Shown one piece after another: positions 10,514 through 18,914 of a stretch of DNA of 64,000 nt. The stretch spans positions 1,767,980-1,831,979 of the forward strand of contig NZ_CP024081.1 of assembly GCF_003033885.1 (NCBI RefSeq), read 5' to 3'. The translations under genes and the position numbers were made by a program. This stretch comes from Pseudomonas rhizophila. Lineage in GTDB: Bacteria; Pseudomonadota; Gammaproteobacteria; Pseudomonadales; Pseudomonadaceae. Below the pieces are notes generated by a model that did not search any database, had not been told where the DNA came from, and worked only from the letters and a program-made list of their open reading frames with translations. The stretch's first letter is position 1, and every line of letters begins with the position of its first letter.

Positions 10514-10801
10514 AACGGGCTCCACAAACAAAGTGGCCCGATTATAGGGCCAGTGGCTTGTCTCACAAACAATGTTCCTTATGGGGGACGGCGCCGGACG
10601 TCTGCGCCAGGCATCGAAACCTGCATTTGGTCGCATCCTCGCAACATTTCCCCGATTGTCCGGTCACTTATTGCGGAGTATTTCGACCTGGGTCACAGAG
10701 TCTGCTGGCATGACCGGGTTCTTTTACCAGATAATCCGCCTTTCGATTGACGTCATGGCTTTGACGTTTCGAGCGCAAGAGCACCCTTTCAGGAGACCAG
10801 G

Positions 10802-13012
10802 ATGCACAACGACGGGAATGTAGTGCCCTTGCACAAGGTTTCTACCGATCAGGCGAACCGTTCGCCGCTCGCCCGCCTGCCTGTGATTCTGCTTCAGGTG
10901 CGCGACAAGGCCGCCCAGCAGTTGCGCCTTGGTTTGCAGGGGCTGTTCGACAATGCCGACGACACGCTGTTTGAAATGGCCGATCGGGCGCGCAACGATG
11001 TCGATCAGAACCTGTTCTTCGAAGCCATGCGGGACTTGCGCCTCAAGCGCAAAAGCATTGAGCGCGAATTTATCGAGCAGTTTTTCGAAGCCTTTGTCAG
11101 CCTCGCCCAATACGATCCGACCCAAGCCACCTTGGCGCCGGCGCACGCCTCCGGCCCTCAGGTTCAGCGCACGCATGATGACCTGGAGCGCCATCTGGCG
11201 GTGGAGGCCATGGTCACCCGTGTGCTCAGTCGCGATAGCGTGGCTCTTGAGCAACTGACTGCACGGCTCAGCGTCTTGCTCACCAGGCCGCTGGCAAACC
11301 AGCAGAACCCTTTGAGCCCAGCGCTGCTGTGTGAAAACTTTCTACAGGCCGGTCGCAACCTGGGGGTGGAGATCAAGGTCAAGCTGATCTTGCTCAAATT
11401 GTTCGAGCGCTATGTGCTCAGCGAGTGCGATCAACTGTATACCGAGGCCAACCAGTTGCTGGCCGCTACGGGCATCCTGCCGGATCTCAAGATTTCACCC
11501 TCGCGACGAGCGTCGGATCGCGCCGATGAGGCCCCGCGTACCAAGACTGAAAGTGCCGGCCCCAAGGCCGCCGAAGTCGATGACAGCGTGCAGGAAGTAT
11601 TTGCTGCGTTGCAGAAACTATTGATGCAGGTGCGTGGCAGCGTGGCCCCGACTCTGGAGGCCAGCGCACCGGCTCAACCGATCTCGACCCGTGATTTGCT
11701 GCGCCTGCTCTCCCATTTGCAGCAGTACGTGCCGGCGCCTGCCATAGAGGATGAGTTCGACCTGCGCAGCCAACTCGAACAGCTGCTGACCCGGGTCAGC
11801 GTCAGAAGCGGCAAGTCGCGGGTGGTCGACGACGCCGATGAAGACGTGATCAACCTGATCTCGATGATGTTTGAATTCATCCTCGACGACGATAACCTGC
11901 CGGACTCCTTCAAGGCGTTGATCGGCCGTCTGCAGATTCCGATGCTCAAGGTTGCGGTGCAGGACAAGAGCTTTTTCAGTCGGGGCAATCATCCGGCCCG
12001 ACGGCTGCTCAATGAAATCGCCGCTGCTGCCACCGGCTGGGGCGATTGCGACGACCATCAGCGCGACAGCCTCTATCTGCGCATCGAACAGGTGGTGCAG
12101 CGGTTGTTGAATGACTTTGTCGATGACCCGGCGATCTTCTCTGAATTGCTGGCCGATTTCCTGGCCTTCACCAGCGATGAAAGACGTCGCAGCGAATTGC
12201 TCGAACAGCGTATTCGTGACGCCGAAGAAGGTCGGGCCAAGGCCGAACTGGCGCGCCTGCGCGTCGAAGGCGTGCTGAACCAGGTCATGCTGGGCAAAGT
12301 GTTGCCGCAAGCGGTGGTGGAGTTCGTGCAGCACGCCTGGAGCCAGGTGTTATTGCTGACCTGCTTCAAGCACGGCAAATATTCAGCCGAGTGGCAGGCC
12401 GACGTTTTGACGCTGGAAGAACTGATCTGGAGCGTCCAGCATCACGAAGAACCGGATGCCGGCCTGCGCTTGCTGACGATAGTGCCGCAGCTGCTCAAAG
12501 CCTTGCGTGAAGGCCTGAGCCGTTCGGCGTTCGACCCGTTTGCCACCAGCGAGTTTTTCAGCGAGCTGGAAACCCTCCACGTGCTGGCCCTCGAACGCAT
12601 GGGACAGGCAACGGAACAAACCCAGTCGTTCAATTCGCCGGTCATGGTCCAGGTCTCGGAGAAAATTGTCCTGCGCACCGCTCAAAAGGCCCCGGAAGAC
12701 AGTGCGGCGGTGCACTTGCCGGCCGATGATGTGGGCCTGCTTCAGGTCGATCAGTTGCGATTGGGAAGCTGGGTTGAGTTCCAGGAGGACGATGACAACA
12801 GCCTGCGTTGCAAACTGGCGGCGATCATCGAGGCCACCGGCAAATATGTCTTCGTCAACCGCACGGGCCTCAAAGTGCTGGAGCACAGCCGCACCAGCCT
12901 GGCCCTGGAATTTCGCCGAGGGACGGCGCGTCTGTTGGACGACACCTTGCTGTTCGACCGGGCGCTGGAATCGGTGCTGGGCAATCTGCGTCAGCTCAAT
13001 CGCGGCAAGTGA
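10802..13012 (+). CDS. DUF1631 family protein
   Basis: The 736-residue protein is predicted soluble and largely helical, with no signal peptide. It matches the DUF1631 family as I remember it from Pseudomonas, where a homologue lies between nadC and ampD (PA4523 in PAO1). Some members are mislabelled thymidine phosphorylase, but I see no such motif. The C-terminal approximately 120 residues (from LGSWVEFQEDDDNSLRCKLA) look like a beta-rich PilZ-type domain. ATG at 10802 follows CAGGAGACCAGG. No function can be assigned from the sequence. Confidence 0.88.
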   Translation: MHNDGNVVPLHKVSTDQANRSPLARLPVILLQVRDKAAQQLRLGLQGLFDNADDTLFEMADRARNDVDQNLFFEAMRDLRLKRKSIEREFIEQFFEAFVSLAQYDPTQATLAPAHASGPQVQRTHDDLERHLAVEAMVTRVLSRDSVALEQLTARLSVLLTRPLANQQNPLSPALLCENFLQAGRNLGVEIKVKLILLKLFERYVLSECDQLYTEANQLLAATGILPDLKISPSRRASDRADEAPRTKTESAGPKAAEVDDSVQEVFAALQKLLMQVRGSVAPTLEASAPAQPISTRDLLRLLSHLQQYVPAPAIEDEFDLRSQLEQLLTRVSVRSGKSRVVDDADEDVINLISMMFEFILDDDNLPDSFKALIGRLQIPMLKVAVQDKSFFSRGNHPARRLLNEIAAAATGWGDCDDHQRDSLYLRIEQVVQRLLNDFVDDPAIFSELLADFLAFTSDERRRSELLEQRIRDAEEGRAKAELARLRVEGVLNQVMLGKVLPQAVVEFVQHAWSQVLLLTCFKHGKYSAEWQADVLTLEELIWSVQHHEEPDAGLRLLTIVPQLLKALREGLSRSAFDPFATSEFFSELETLHVLALERMGQATEQTQSFNSPVMVQVSEKIVLRTAQKAPEDSAAVHLPADDVGLLQVDQLRLGSWVEFQEDDDNSLRCKLAAIIEATGKYVFVNRTGLKVLEHSRTSLALEFRRGTARLLDDTLLFDRALESVLGNLRQLNRGK

Positions 13013-13076
13013 TCGCACAGCCAGGGCCGATCGCGGCATACTGGCGGCATTCACTGACGTCATCGAAGGAACCTGT

Positions 13077-13637
13077 ATGCAGTTGGACCCCGCCAGTGGT
13101 TGGTGCGATGGCGTGCGGCATTGCCCATCACCCAACTTCAATGCGCGCCCCGAAGGCGAAATTTCACTGCTGGTGATCCACAACATCAGCCTGCCGCCGG
13201 CACAGTTTTCCACGGGCAAGGTGCAGGAGTTTTTCCAGAATCGTCTGGATGTCACGCAACACCCCTATTTTGCCGGTATCGCCGATCTGCGCGTGTCTGC
13301 GCATTTTCTGATCGAGCGTGACGGCGCGATTACCCAGTTTGTCTCCTGTCTGGATCGTGCCTGGCACGCGGGCGTTTCGTGTTTCGAAGGGCGGGAGACG
13401 TGTAACGATTTTTCCCTGGGCATCGAGCTGGAAGGCACCGACGATCTGCCCTTCACTGACGCGCAATATGCCGCATTGGTCTGCCTGACCCGGCAGTTGC
13501 AGGCGGCGTTCAAGGCGATCACGCTGCAGCGCATCTGCGGGCACAGCGACATCGCCCCGGGTCGCAAGACCGATCCGGGACCGGCATTCGACTGGGCGCG
13601 CTATCGCGCTGCCTTGATAGAAGGGGAAGGGCAATGA
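13077..13637 (+). CDS. ampD: 1,6-anhydro-N-acetylmuramyl-L-alanine amidase AmpD
   Basis: AmpD cleaves the peptide from 1,6-anhydro-MurNAc during cytoplasmic cell-wall recycling, and its loss derepresses AmpC beta-lactamase in many species. The 186-residue protein is an amidase_2 (PGRP-like) domain. Zn ligands visible are H35 (LVIHNIS), H156 and D166 (GHSDIAPGRKTDPG). There is no signal peptide, as expected for the cytosolic enzyme. ATG at 13077 follows GAAGGAACC. Its stop overlaps the ampE start by 4 nt (ATGA), indicating coupling. Confidence 0.96.
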   Translation: MQLDPASGWCDGVRHCPSPNFNARPEGEISLLVIHNISLPPAQFSTGKVQEFFQNRLDVTQHPYFAGIADLRVSAHFLIERDGAITQFVSCLDRAWHAGVSCFEGRETCNDFSLGIELEGTDDLPFTDAQYAALVCLTRQLQAAFKAITLQRICGHSDIAPGRKTDPGPAFDWARYRAALIEGEGQ

Positions 13638-14470
13638 GTTTTCTGGTGCTGCTGCTGGCGATCTGGATCGAGAAATTCTCGGCGTTGCGCCATCGGATCC
13701 AGCGTGACGGCGGTTGGCTGCGCGAACTGAACAAACTCGAGACGAACCCACGCTGGGTCAACCGGCCCTGGCTGGTGCTGGTTGTGCTGGTCCTGCTGCC
13801 CGTGGCGCTACTGGCCTTGTTACTGTGGGTATTGGAGCCGGTGGCCTATGGTCTGCTGGCACTACCGGTGCATCTGCTGGTGGTGATTTACAGCCTCGGT
13901 CGAGGGGATCTGCTCGCTGACCTGGGGCCGTTTCGTGACGCCTGGCGACGGGAAGACCTGCAAGCGGCCGACCATGTGGCCAAGCGCGACCTGAATATCG
14001 AGGCCGATAGCGGCGAGCAGTTGCTGGAGCGGGTCCAGGGGCACCTGCTGTGGCAGGCCTATCAGAGTTTTTTCGCGGTGATTTTCTGGTATTTCCTGCT
14101 GGGGCCGGTCGCGGCGCTGAGCTATCGCCTGCTGGCGCTGGCCGCCGAGCACAGTCAGAACCCCGGCGTGGCCGAGCGGGCGACGCAGTTGCGCCATGCC
14201 TTCGATTGGGTGCCGGTGCGGTTGCTGACCGCGAGCTTCGCCCTGGTGGGCAACTTCGTGGCAGTCAGCCGGGTCATGCTGCATGAGTTGCTGAACTGGA
14301 ACATCAGCGCAGCAGACCTGATCGGCAAGGTCGGGCTGGTGGCCGGCGAGATTCCCGACCCTGTCGCGGGCCCGGACGGCATCAACAGCCTGGATCGGCT
14401 GTGGGAGCTGTTGTTGCGTGCGGCGGTGCTCTGGTATGCCGGGTTTGCACTGTGGACAGTGCTGGCTTAG
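13634..14470 (+). CDS. ampE: AmpE inner-membrane protein
   Basis: AmpE is an inner-membrane protein of the CobD/CbiB-like superfamily, encoded with ampD and linked to beta-lactamase regulation; its biochemical role is not settled. The 278-residue protein has about four hydrophobic segments (around 46-68, 70-90, 145-165 and the C-terminal ALWTVLA region). It also has the conserved N-terminal LLLAIWIEKFSALR and the cytoplasmic HAFDWVPVRLLTASFALVGNF stretch. It overlaps ampD by 4 nt. Confidence 0.94.
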   Translation: MSFLVLLLAIWIEKFSALRHRIQRDGGWLRELNKLETNPRWVNRPWLVLVVLVLLPVALLALLLWVLEPVAYGLLALPVHLLVVIYSLGRGDLLADLGPFRDAWRREDLQAADHVAKRDLNIEADSGEQLLERVQGHLLWQAYQSFFAVIFWYFLLGPVAALSYRLLALAAEHSQNPGVAERATQLRHAFDWVPVRLLTASFALVGNFVAVSRVMLHELLNWNISAADLIGKVGLVAGEIPDPVAGPDGINSLDRLWELLLRAAVLWYAGFALWTVLA

Positions 14471-14484
14471 GCAAACGCACGCTC

Positions 14485-14598
14485 TGTGGCGAGGGGATTT
14501 ATCCCCGCTGGGATGCGCAGCAGCCCCATTGATTGCGGGCTTTAAGATAGCTAGGGGCCGCTTCGCGCCCCAGCGGGGATAAATCCCCTCGCCACAAG
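14485..14598. repeat. BIME-type palindrome, GGCGAGGGGATTTATCCCC family
   Basis: A 114-bp inverted repeat with outer arms TGTGGCGAGGGGATTTATCC and its complement, plus the inner GGGGCCGCTTCGCGCCCC stem. It lies between ampE and the chemoreceptor gene. Closely similar copies occur at 51038-51170 and 54938-55067. Confidence 0.9.
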
Positions 14599-14743
14599 AA
14601 CCGTGCCACGGCTCGTCGTTAACCTTAAGTTACAAATCTTCCCGCCGATTTAGGCTATACAGGGACAGCGCCCAAATAGTGGCTATCTGCTGTCTCTGTG
14701 CGCCTGCCCATAAAAACAAGAAATACAACCGGGAGACTTCCTT

Positions 14744-16774
14744 GTGAAGAGTTTGCTCTGGCCCGCCGTCGCGCTGATGAACCGCCTGAGCTTCGGCATG
14801 AAGTTCAGCCTGATCAGCGTGTTGTTCCTGCTGCCGATGCTGGTGACCAATTTCTTTTTGGTGCGCGATTCCTATCGCGAATTCCAGGGCACGCAAGTGG
14901 AGCTGCAAAGCCTCGATCTGCTGGGCAACAGCCTGACCCTGCGGCGCGACCTGGAAACCCTGAACAATCTGGTGCAGATCAATGCCAGCCTCGGTCAGTC
15001 CGGCAAGGCCGGGGACGTGGAAGCGAAGATCGGCACCCTTGAAAAGCAGGTGCTGGCGCGGTTGCAGAGCTTGAAAGCCATGGCCGTCGATCCTGAACAG
15101 GTCAGCGCCTTCGATGCCAAGCGCGACGAAATGATTGCCGCTTTCAAGGCCCAGCAGGCCGAGCGCTCCCTGCAAAGCAAAAGCGCACTGATTGGCAAGC
15201 TGCTCAACAGCGCGCAGATGTTCAGTCAAATCATCGCCAGCCAGGCTGGCCTGAGCCGCGACAACCAGGGCGACATCCGCCAACTGAGCGAATTGATCAT
15301 CAGCGTGACCCCCAACGTGACCCAAACCCTCGGTGAAGGCCGTGCGCTGGGCGCTGCGTCCCTGGGCCTGGGCTTTCTCAATTCGGCGTCGAGCACCCGG
15401 TTCGACGAGTTGCTGGGGCAAATCGAAAAGCTGCAGGGTGAATATGACCTCAAGCTTCAGGACGCCCTGGGTTCCAGCCAGGCGGCCGAGCAGGCGCTTG
15501 CCAGTCAGGCCGAAGGCAGCAAGGCAACCTTGAAGAAAGCCGGTGAGCTGATCGAAGATCAGGTGGTGATGGCTGACACGCTGGATGCTCCATGGCTGCC
15601 GTTTTACGAGCAGGTCAGCAGTCTGATGGAGCAAACCTACCGACTGAACGACGTAACCCTGGGTTTTCTGGATGTTCAGTTGCAGCATCGCCTGGAGCAG
15701 AACCGCAGCCACATGGTGCTGCAAGCCGTTGCGCTGGTCGCCGTATTTCTGCTGATCTTTTACCTGTACGCCGGCTTCTACGCCTCGACCCGTACCACAC
15801 TCAAACATCTCGGCGAGATGATGGACAAGGTCGCAGCGGGCGACATGACGGTCAACTTCGTGGCGCGCAGCAAGGATGAGTTGGGGGAGTTGGGTGAAGT
15901 GTTCAATGGCACGGTGGCGAAGATCCATGACCTGATCGAACAGGTCGGCCGGACCGTTGCCGAGGTCGAGCGCCAGGCCGGGCAGGTGGAGGCGGTGTCG
16001 GCCCAGAGCAACCAGGCCGTGTCCGGGCAGCGCAGCCAGATCGAACTGGTCGCCACGGCGATGAACCAGATGTCGGCCACCGCCCAGGAAGTGGCTCGTA
16101 GCGCCGCCGCGGCGGTCAGTAGCGCCCACAGCGTGAACGACGAAACCCTCAGCGGGCGCGGGCTGGTGGAGTCGCAACAGAGCAGCATCGTGCGCTTGGC
16201 CAGCGAGATCGATCAGTCGGTGCAGGTGATCAATCAACTGGCGACTGACAGCCAGGCCATCAGTCGTGTGCTGGACGTGATCAAGAGCATTGCCGAACAG
16301 ACCAACCTGCTGGCGCTCAACGCCGCGATCGAAGCCGCACGAGCCGGAGAGCAGGGGCGCGGTTTCGCGGTGGTGGCTGACGAAGTGCGGACCCTGGCCA
16401 AGCGCACCCAGCAATCGACCGAAGAAATCGAAGAAATGATCACCCGCTTGCACGGCGGCGTGGGCGCTGCCGTCAAAGCCATGGGCATCAGTCATGAGAT
16501 GGCCAGTGGCACGGTGGGGCAGTCGGAAAAGGTCCAGCAGGCGCTGGAAAATATCCTCGGCGCCGTCGGCATGATCGTCGACCAGAACCAGCAGATCGCT
16601 GCAGCGGTGGAGCAGCAGACGGCCGTGGCCCATGACATCGACCAGAACATCGTCGAGATCAATCGCGCCGGTGAACGCACCGCCGAAGGCGCGCACCAGA
16701 CCGAAGACGCCAGCCGTGAGTTGTCCGCCCAGGTGGTGCAGCTCAAGCAGTTGATCAATGCGTTTCGGGTGTAG
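14744..16774 (+). CDS. Methyl-accepting chemotaxis protein
   Basis: This 676-residue transmembrane chemoreceptor signals to CheA/CheW. TM1 lies at about 20-40 and a long periplasmic, mostly helical sensor region at about 42-322. TM2 is at about 325-345, a HAMP domain at about 347-400, and the cytoplasmic signalling domain extends to the C terminus. The hairpin tip (EQTNLLALNAAIEAARAGEQ, about 519-538) is intact. There is no C-terminal CheR/CheB-tethering pentapeptide. GTG at 14744 is preceded by GGGAGA. The position after ampE matches PA4520 of P. aeruginosa. The ligand cannot be read from sequence. Confidence 0.95.
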   Translation: MKSLLWPAVALMNRLSFGMKFSLISVLFLLPMLVTNFFLVRDSYREFQGTQVELQSLDLLGNSLTLRRDLETLNNLVQINASLGQSGKAGDVEAKIGTLEKQVLARLQSLKAMAVDPEQVSAFDAKRDEMIAAFKAQQAERSLQSKSALIGKLLNSAQMFSQIIASQAGLSRDNQGDIRQLSELIISVTPNVTQTLGEGRALGAASLGLGFLNSASSTRFDELLGQIEKLQGEYDLKLQDALGSSQAAEQALASQAEGSKATLKKAGELIEDQVVMADTLDAPWLPFYEQVSSLMEQTYRLNDVTLGFLDVQLQHRLEQNRSHMVLQAVALVAVFLLIFYLYAGFYASTRTTLKHLGEMMDKVAAGDMTVNFVARSKDELGELGEVFNGTVAKIHDLIEQVGRTVAEVERQAGQVEAVSAQSNQAVSGQRSQIELVATAMNQMSATAQEVARSAAAAVSSAHSVNDETLSGRGLVESQQSSIVRLASEIDQSVQVINQLATDSQAISRVLDVIKSIAEQTNLLALNAAIEAARAGEQGRGFAVVADEVRTLAKRTQQSTEEIEEMITRLHGGVGAAVKAMGISHEMASGTVGQSEKVQQALENILGAVGMIVDQNQQIAAAVEQQTAVAHDIDQNIVEINRAGERTAEGAHQTEDASRELSAQVVQLKQLINAFRV

Positions 16775-16803
16775 TTAAAGGATGGTGCTCACCACCGATC
16801 CAA

Positions 16804-16827
16804 TGTGGGAGCAAGCCCGCTCCCACA
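16804..16827. repeat. Short REP palindrome between convergent genes
   Basis: TGTGGGAGC (16804-16812) and GCTCCCACA (16819-16827) form a perfect 9-bp stem. It lies between the ends of the chemoreceptor and tatD-family genes, where it could serve as a 3' end hairpin. Confidence 0.75.
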
Positions 16828-16832
16828 GGGGG

Positions 16833-17609
16833 TCACCAATTGAACAATTGGCGGGCGTTGGCCGTGCTGGCCTCTGCCAGCTGCTCAGGGCTGATCGCCA
16901 TGATCCCAGCCAGTGCTTCACAAATGGCCGGTAAATGCGCCGGGCTGTTGCGTTGGCCGGGGAACATCGCCGGGGCCATGTCCGGCGAATCGGTTTCCAG
17001 CACCACCGCGTCCAGCGGCAGTTTTGCCAGTACCCGATGCATGCGCAGGGCCTGAGGCCAAGTGGCGGCGCCACCAAGGCCGAGCTTGAAGCCGAGCTTG
17101 ATGTACTCGCGAGCCTCCTCAAAACTGCCGGCGAAGGCGTGGATAATCCCCCCGCGCTTGAGGTCAATGCGCTTGAGGGTGGCGATCACGGCGGCGTGGC
17201 TGCGGCGCACGTGGATCAGCGCCGGCAATTGGAATTCCGCCGCCAGTTGCAGTTGCGCCTCGAACAATGCCTGCTGGCGCTCCCGATCCAGGGTTTGGAT
17301 GAAGTAGTCCAGACCGATTTCCCCCACCGCACACAACTGCCGATGCCCAGCCAGGCGGATCAGCCATTGGCGCAATTGCCCCAGATCATCGGGGCGATGC
17401 TGGTCGAGATACACTGGATGCAGGCCCAGCGCGGCGTGCAGGTCCGGGTCGCTTTGCACCAGATCCCACACCCGTTGCCAGTTATCCCGATACACCCCCA
17501 GCACCACCATCTGCCGCACGCCCAAGGCGCGGCTTTCGGCCAGCAGCGCCGGGCGATCCGCATCGAAGTCGGGGAAATCCAGATGGGTGTGGGTATCGAT
17601 CAGTTCCAT
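16833..17609 (-). CDS. TatD family metal-dependent hydrolase
   Basis: TatD-type enzymes are TIM-barrel metal-dependent nucleases/hydrolases. The 258-residue protein has the metal ligands of the family: HTH at 7-9 (DTHTHLDF), GEIGLDY, LIHVRRSH, HAFAGS and ETDSPDM. The sequence is nearer the YjjV branch than TatD proper, by impression only. The start at 17609 gives MELIDTHTHL; a gap of only 20 nt separates it from cra upstream on the same strand, so the two may be co-transcribed. Confidence 0.9.
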   Translation of the reverse strand: MELIDTHTHLDFPDFDADRPALLAESRALGVRQMVVLGVYRDNWQRVWDLVQSDPDLHAALGLHPVYLDQHRPDDLGQLRQWLIRLAGHRQLCAVGEIGLDYFIQTLDRERQQALFEAQLQLAAEFQLPALIHVRRSHAAVIATLKRIDLKRGGIIHAFAGSFEEAREYIKLGFKLGLGGAATWPQALRMHRVLAKLPLDAVVLETDSPDMAPAMFPGQRNSPAHLPAICEALAGIMAISPEQLAEASTANARQLFNW

Positions 17610-17629
17610 GCTTCAATCCTGAAGAATGC

Positions 17630-18625
17630 TCAGCCCTGATGAATGCGCTGCTTGAACGTGCGTGGGATGGCCTGCACACCGGGTTGGTAATCATCGTTTT
17701 CGATGGCGGCCAGGGCCAGCGCCAGGGCTTTGTCGGCGATCAGTTGGTGCTGCTGGGACATGGCGTTGACCGGCAGCGGCAGGAAGTCCAGCAGTTGCGT
17801 ATCACCAAAGGTGCCCAACCGTAGTGGGCGCGACTTGAGCGGGAAGTCGTGCAGGGCGTCGAACACCCCTTGCAGCAGCACATAGGAGGTGGTGATCAAC
17901 GCATCAGGCAGGTGCCCCAGTCGCGCGAGCAATTCGTCCATCAACTGGCGACCGCATTCACGGCTGAACGACTCGCCGTGCTCGATCAGCACCTGGCCTT
18001 CGAACCCGGCCAGGGCTTCGTTGAACCCGGCGGTGCGTTCCTGGCTGATGCTCAATTCGGGCCGGGCGCTGATCAGCGCGATCTGGCGGGGATTGGTTTC
18101 CAGCAGGCTACGGGTCAGTTGCAGGCTGGCCTGGCGGTCATCGCTGATCACCGAGCAGAAGTGCGCAGGCTCCATCACCCGGTCGATGGCGATGATCGGG
18201 ATACCCTTGGCCTGTAACTGGCGATAACTGTCGTCCCCGGCAGGCAGGCAACTGGCGACAATCAGCGCATCGCAACGTCGGGCGCGGAACAGTTGCAACA
18301 GTTGCCGTTCGCTCTCGGGCGCATCGTCGGAGCTGGCGATCAGCAATTGATAGCCCCGCGCTCGGGCACCCTGTTCCAGCAGTTTGGCGATGCGGGCGTA
18401 ACTGGGGTTTTCCAGGTCCGGCAGGATGAAACCCAGCGTGCGCGTATGCCGGCTGCGCAACCCGGCAGCCTGGGGGTTGGGCGTGAAGCCATGCTCCTCG
18501 ACCACGGCGCGTACACGTTCGACGGTGGCGCTGCTGATGCGTTGCTGTTCGGCCTTGCCATTGATGACATAGCTGGCGGTGGTCACGGACACACCGGCCA
18601 ACTGGGCGATATCACTGAGTTTCAA
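17630..18625 (-). CDS. cra: Catabolite repressor/activator Cra (FruR), LacI family
   Basis: Cra is a LacI-family repressor controlled by fructose 1-phosphate; in Pseudomonas its main target is the fru operon. The 331-residue protein has the N-terminal helix-turn-helix and hinge (KLSDIAQLAGVSVTTASYVI, residues 2-21) and a periplasmic-binding-protein-like effector domain (about 60-325, from TLGFILPDLENPSYARIAKLL). It is divergent from fruBKA; the shared 289-bp region contains a sequence matching the Cra operator. Confidence 0.95.
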   Translation of the reverse strand: MKLSDIAQLAGVSVTTASYVINGKAEQQRISSATVERVRAVVEEHGFTPNPQAAGLRSRHTRTLGFILPDLENPSYARIAKLLEQGARARGYQLLIASSDDAPESERQLLQLFRARRCDALIVASCLPAGDDSYRQLQAKGIPIIAIDRVMEPAHFCSVISDDRQASLQLTRSLLETNPRQIALISARPELSISQERTAGFNEALAGFEGQVLIEHGESFSRECGRQLMDELLARLGHLPDALITTSYVLLQGVFDALHDFPLKSRPLRLGTFGDTQLLDFLPLPVNAMSQQHQLIADKALALALAAIENDDYQPGVQAIPRTFKQRIHQG

Positions 18626-18697
18626 CCCGGTTTTCCTTGTTTTTTCGAGTTTGCCCCGACAATGAGGGGCATCCTACCCGATTCAGGACGACGGTTA

Positions 18698-18709
18698 CTG
18701 TCGCGACAG
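18698..18709. promoter_or_regulatory. Perfect 12-bp palindrome in the cra-fruB intergenic region
   Basis: CTGTCGCGACAG is a perfect palindrome 72 bp upstream of the cra start codon. It is shorter than the Pseudomonas LexA box (CTG-N10-CAG), so LexA is unlikely. It could be a second regulator site or part of the cra promoter region. Confidence 0.35.
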
Positions 18710-18769
18710 CGGCGACAAGTTGCACTTCAAGGATGAGAGATTATCGAGTAACGTGCCAATCTTTCTAGA

Positions 18770-18781
18770 TTAAACGTTTCA
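18770..18781 (+). promoter_or_regulatory. Cra operator upstream of fruB
   Basis: TTAAACGTTTCA lies 134 bp before fruB. It matches the Cra consensus TGAAACGTTTCA at 11 of 12 positions and is, as I recall, identical to the operator described at the P. putida fruB promoter. The position between cra and fruB supports repression of fruBKA relieved by fructose 1-phosphate. Confidence 0.8.
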
Positions 18782-18914
18782 GCAGGCGTATTTTCAAGGT
18801 TAGCAGGATTTTTTGGCCCGTCTGCCGCGATAGCGCCAAATGCCGTCCTGTAACGCTAAGCTGATTCATTCAAAACAATACCTGGCGCCAACCCGACGCC
18901 AAAAAGGAGAAAGC

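Noticed and set aside
10802-13012. Thymidine phosphorylase
   Set aside because: Some homologues carry this name, but I see no nucleoside phosphorylase motifs; DUF1631 is the safer label.
18698-18709. LexA (SOS) box
   Set aside because: CTGTCGCGACAG is 12 bp long; the Pseudomonas LexA box is CTG-N10-CAG, and no SOS gene is adjacent.
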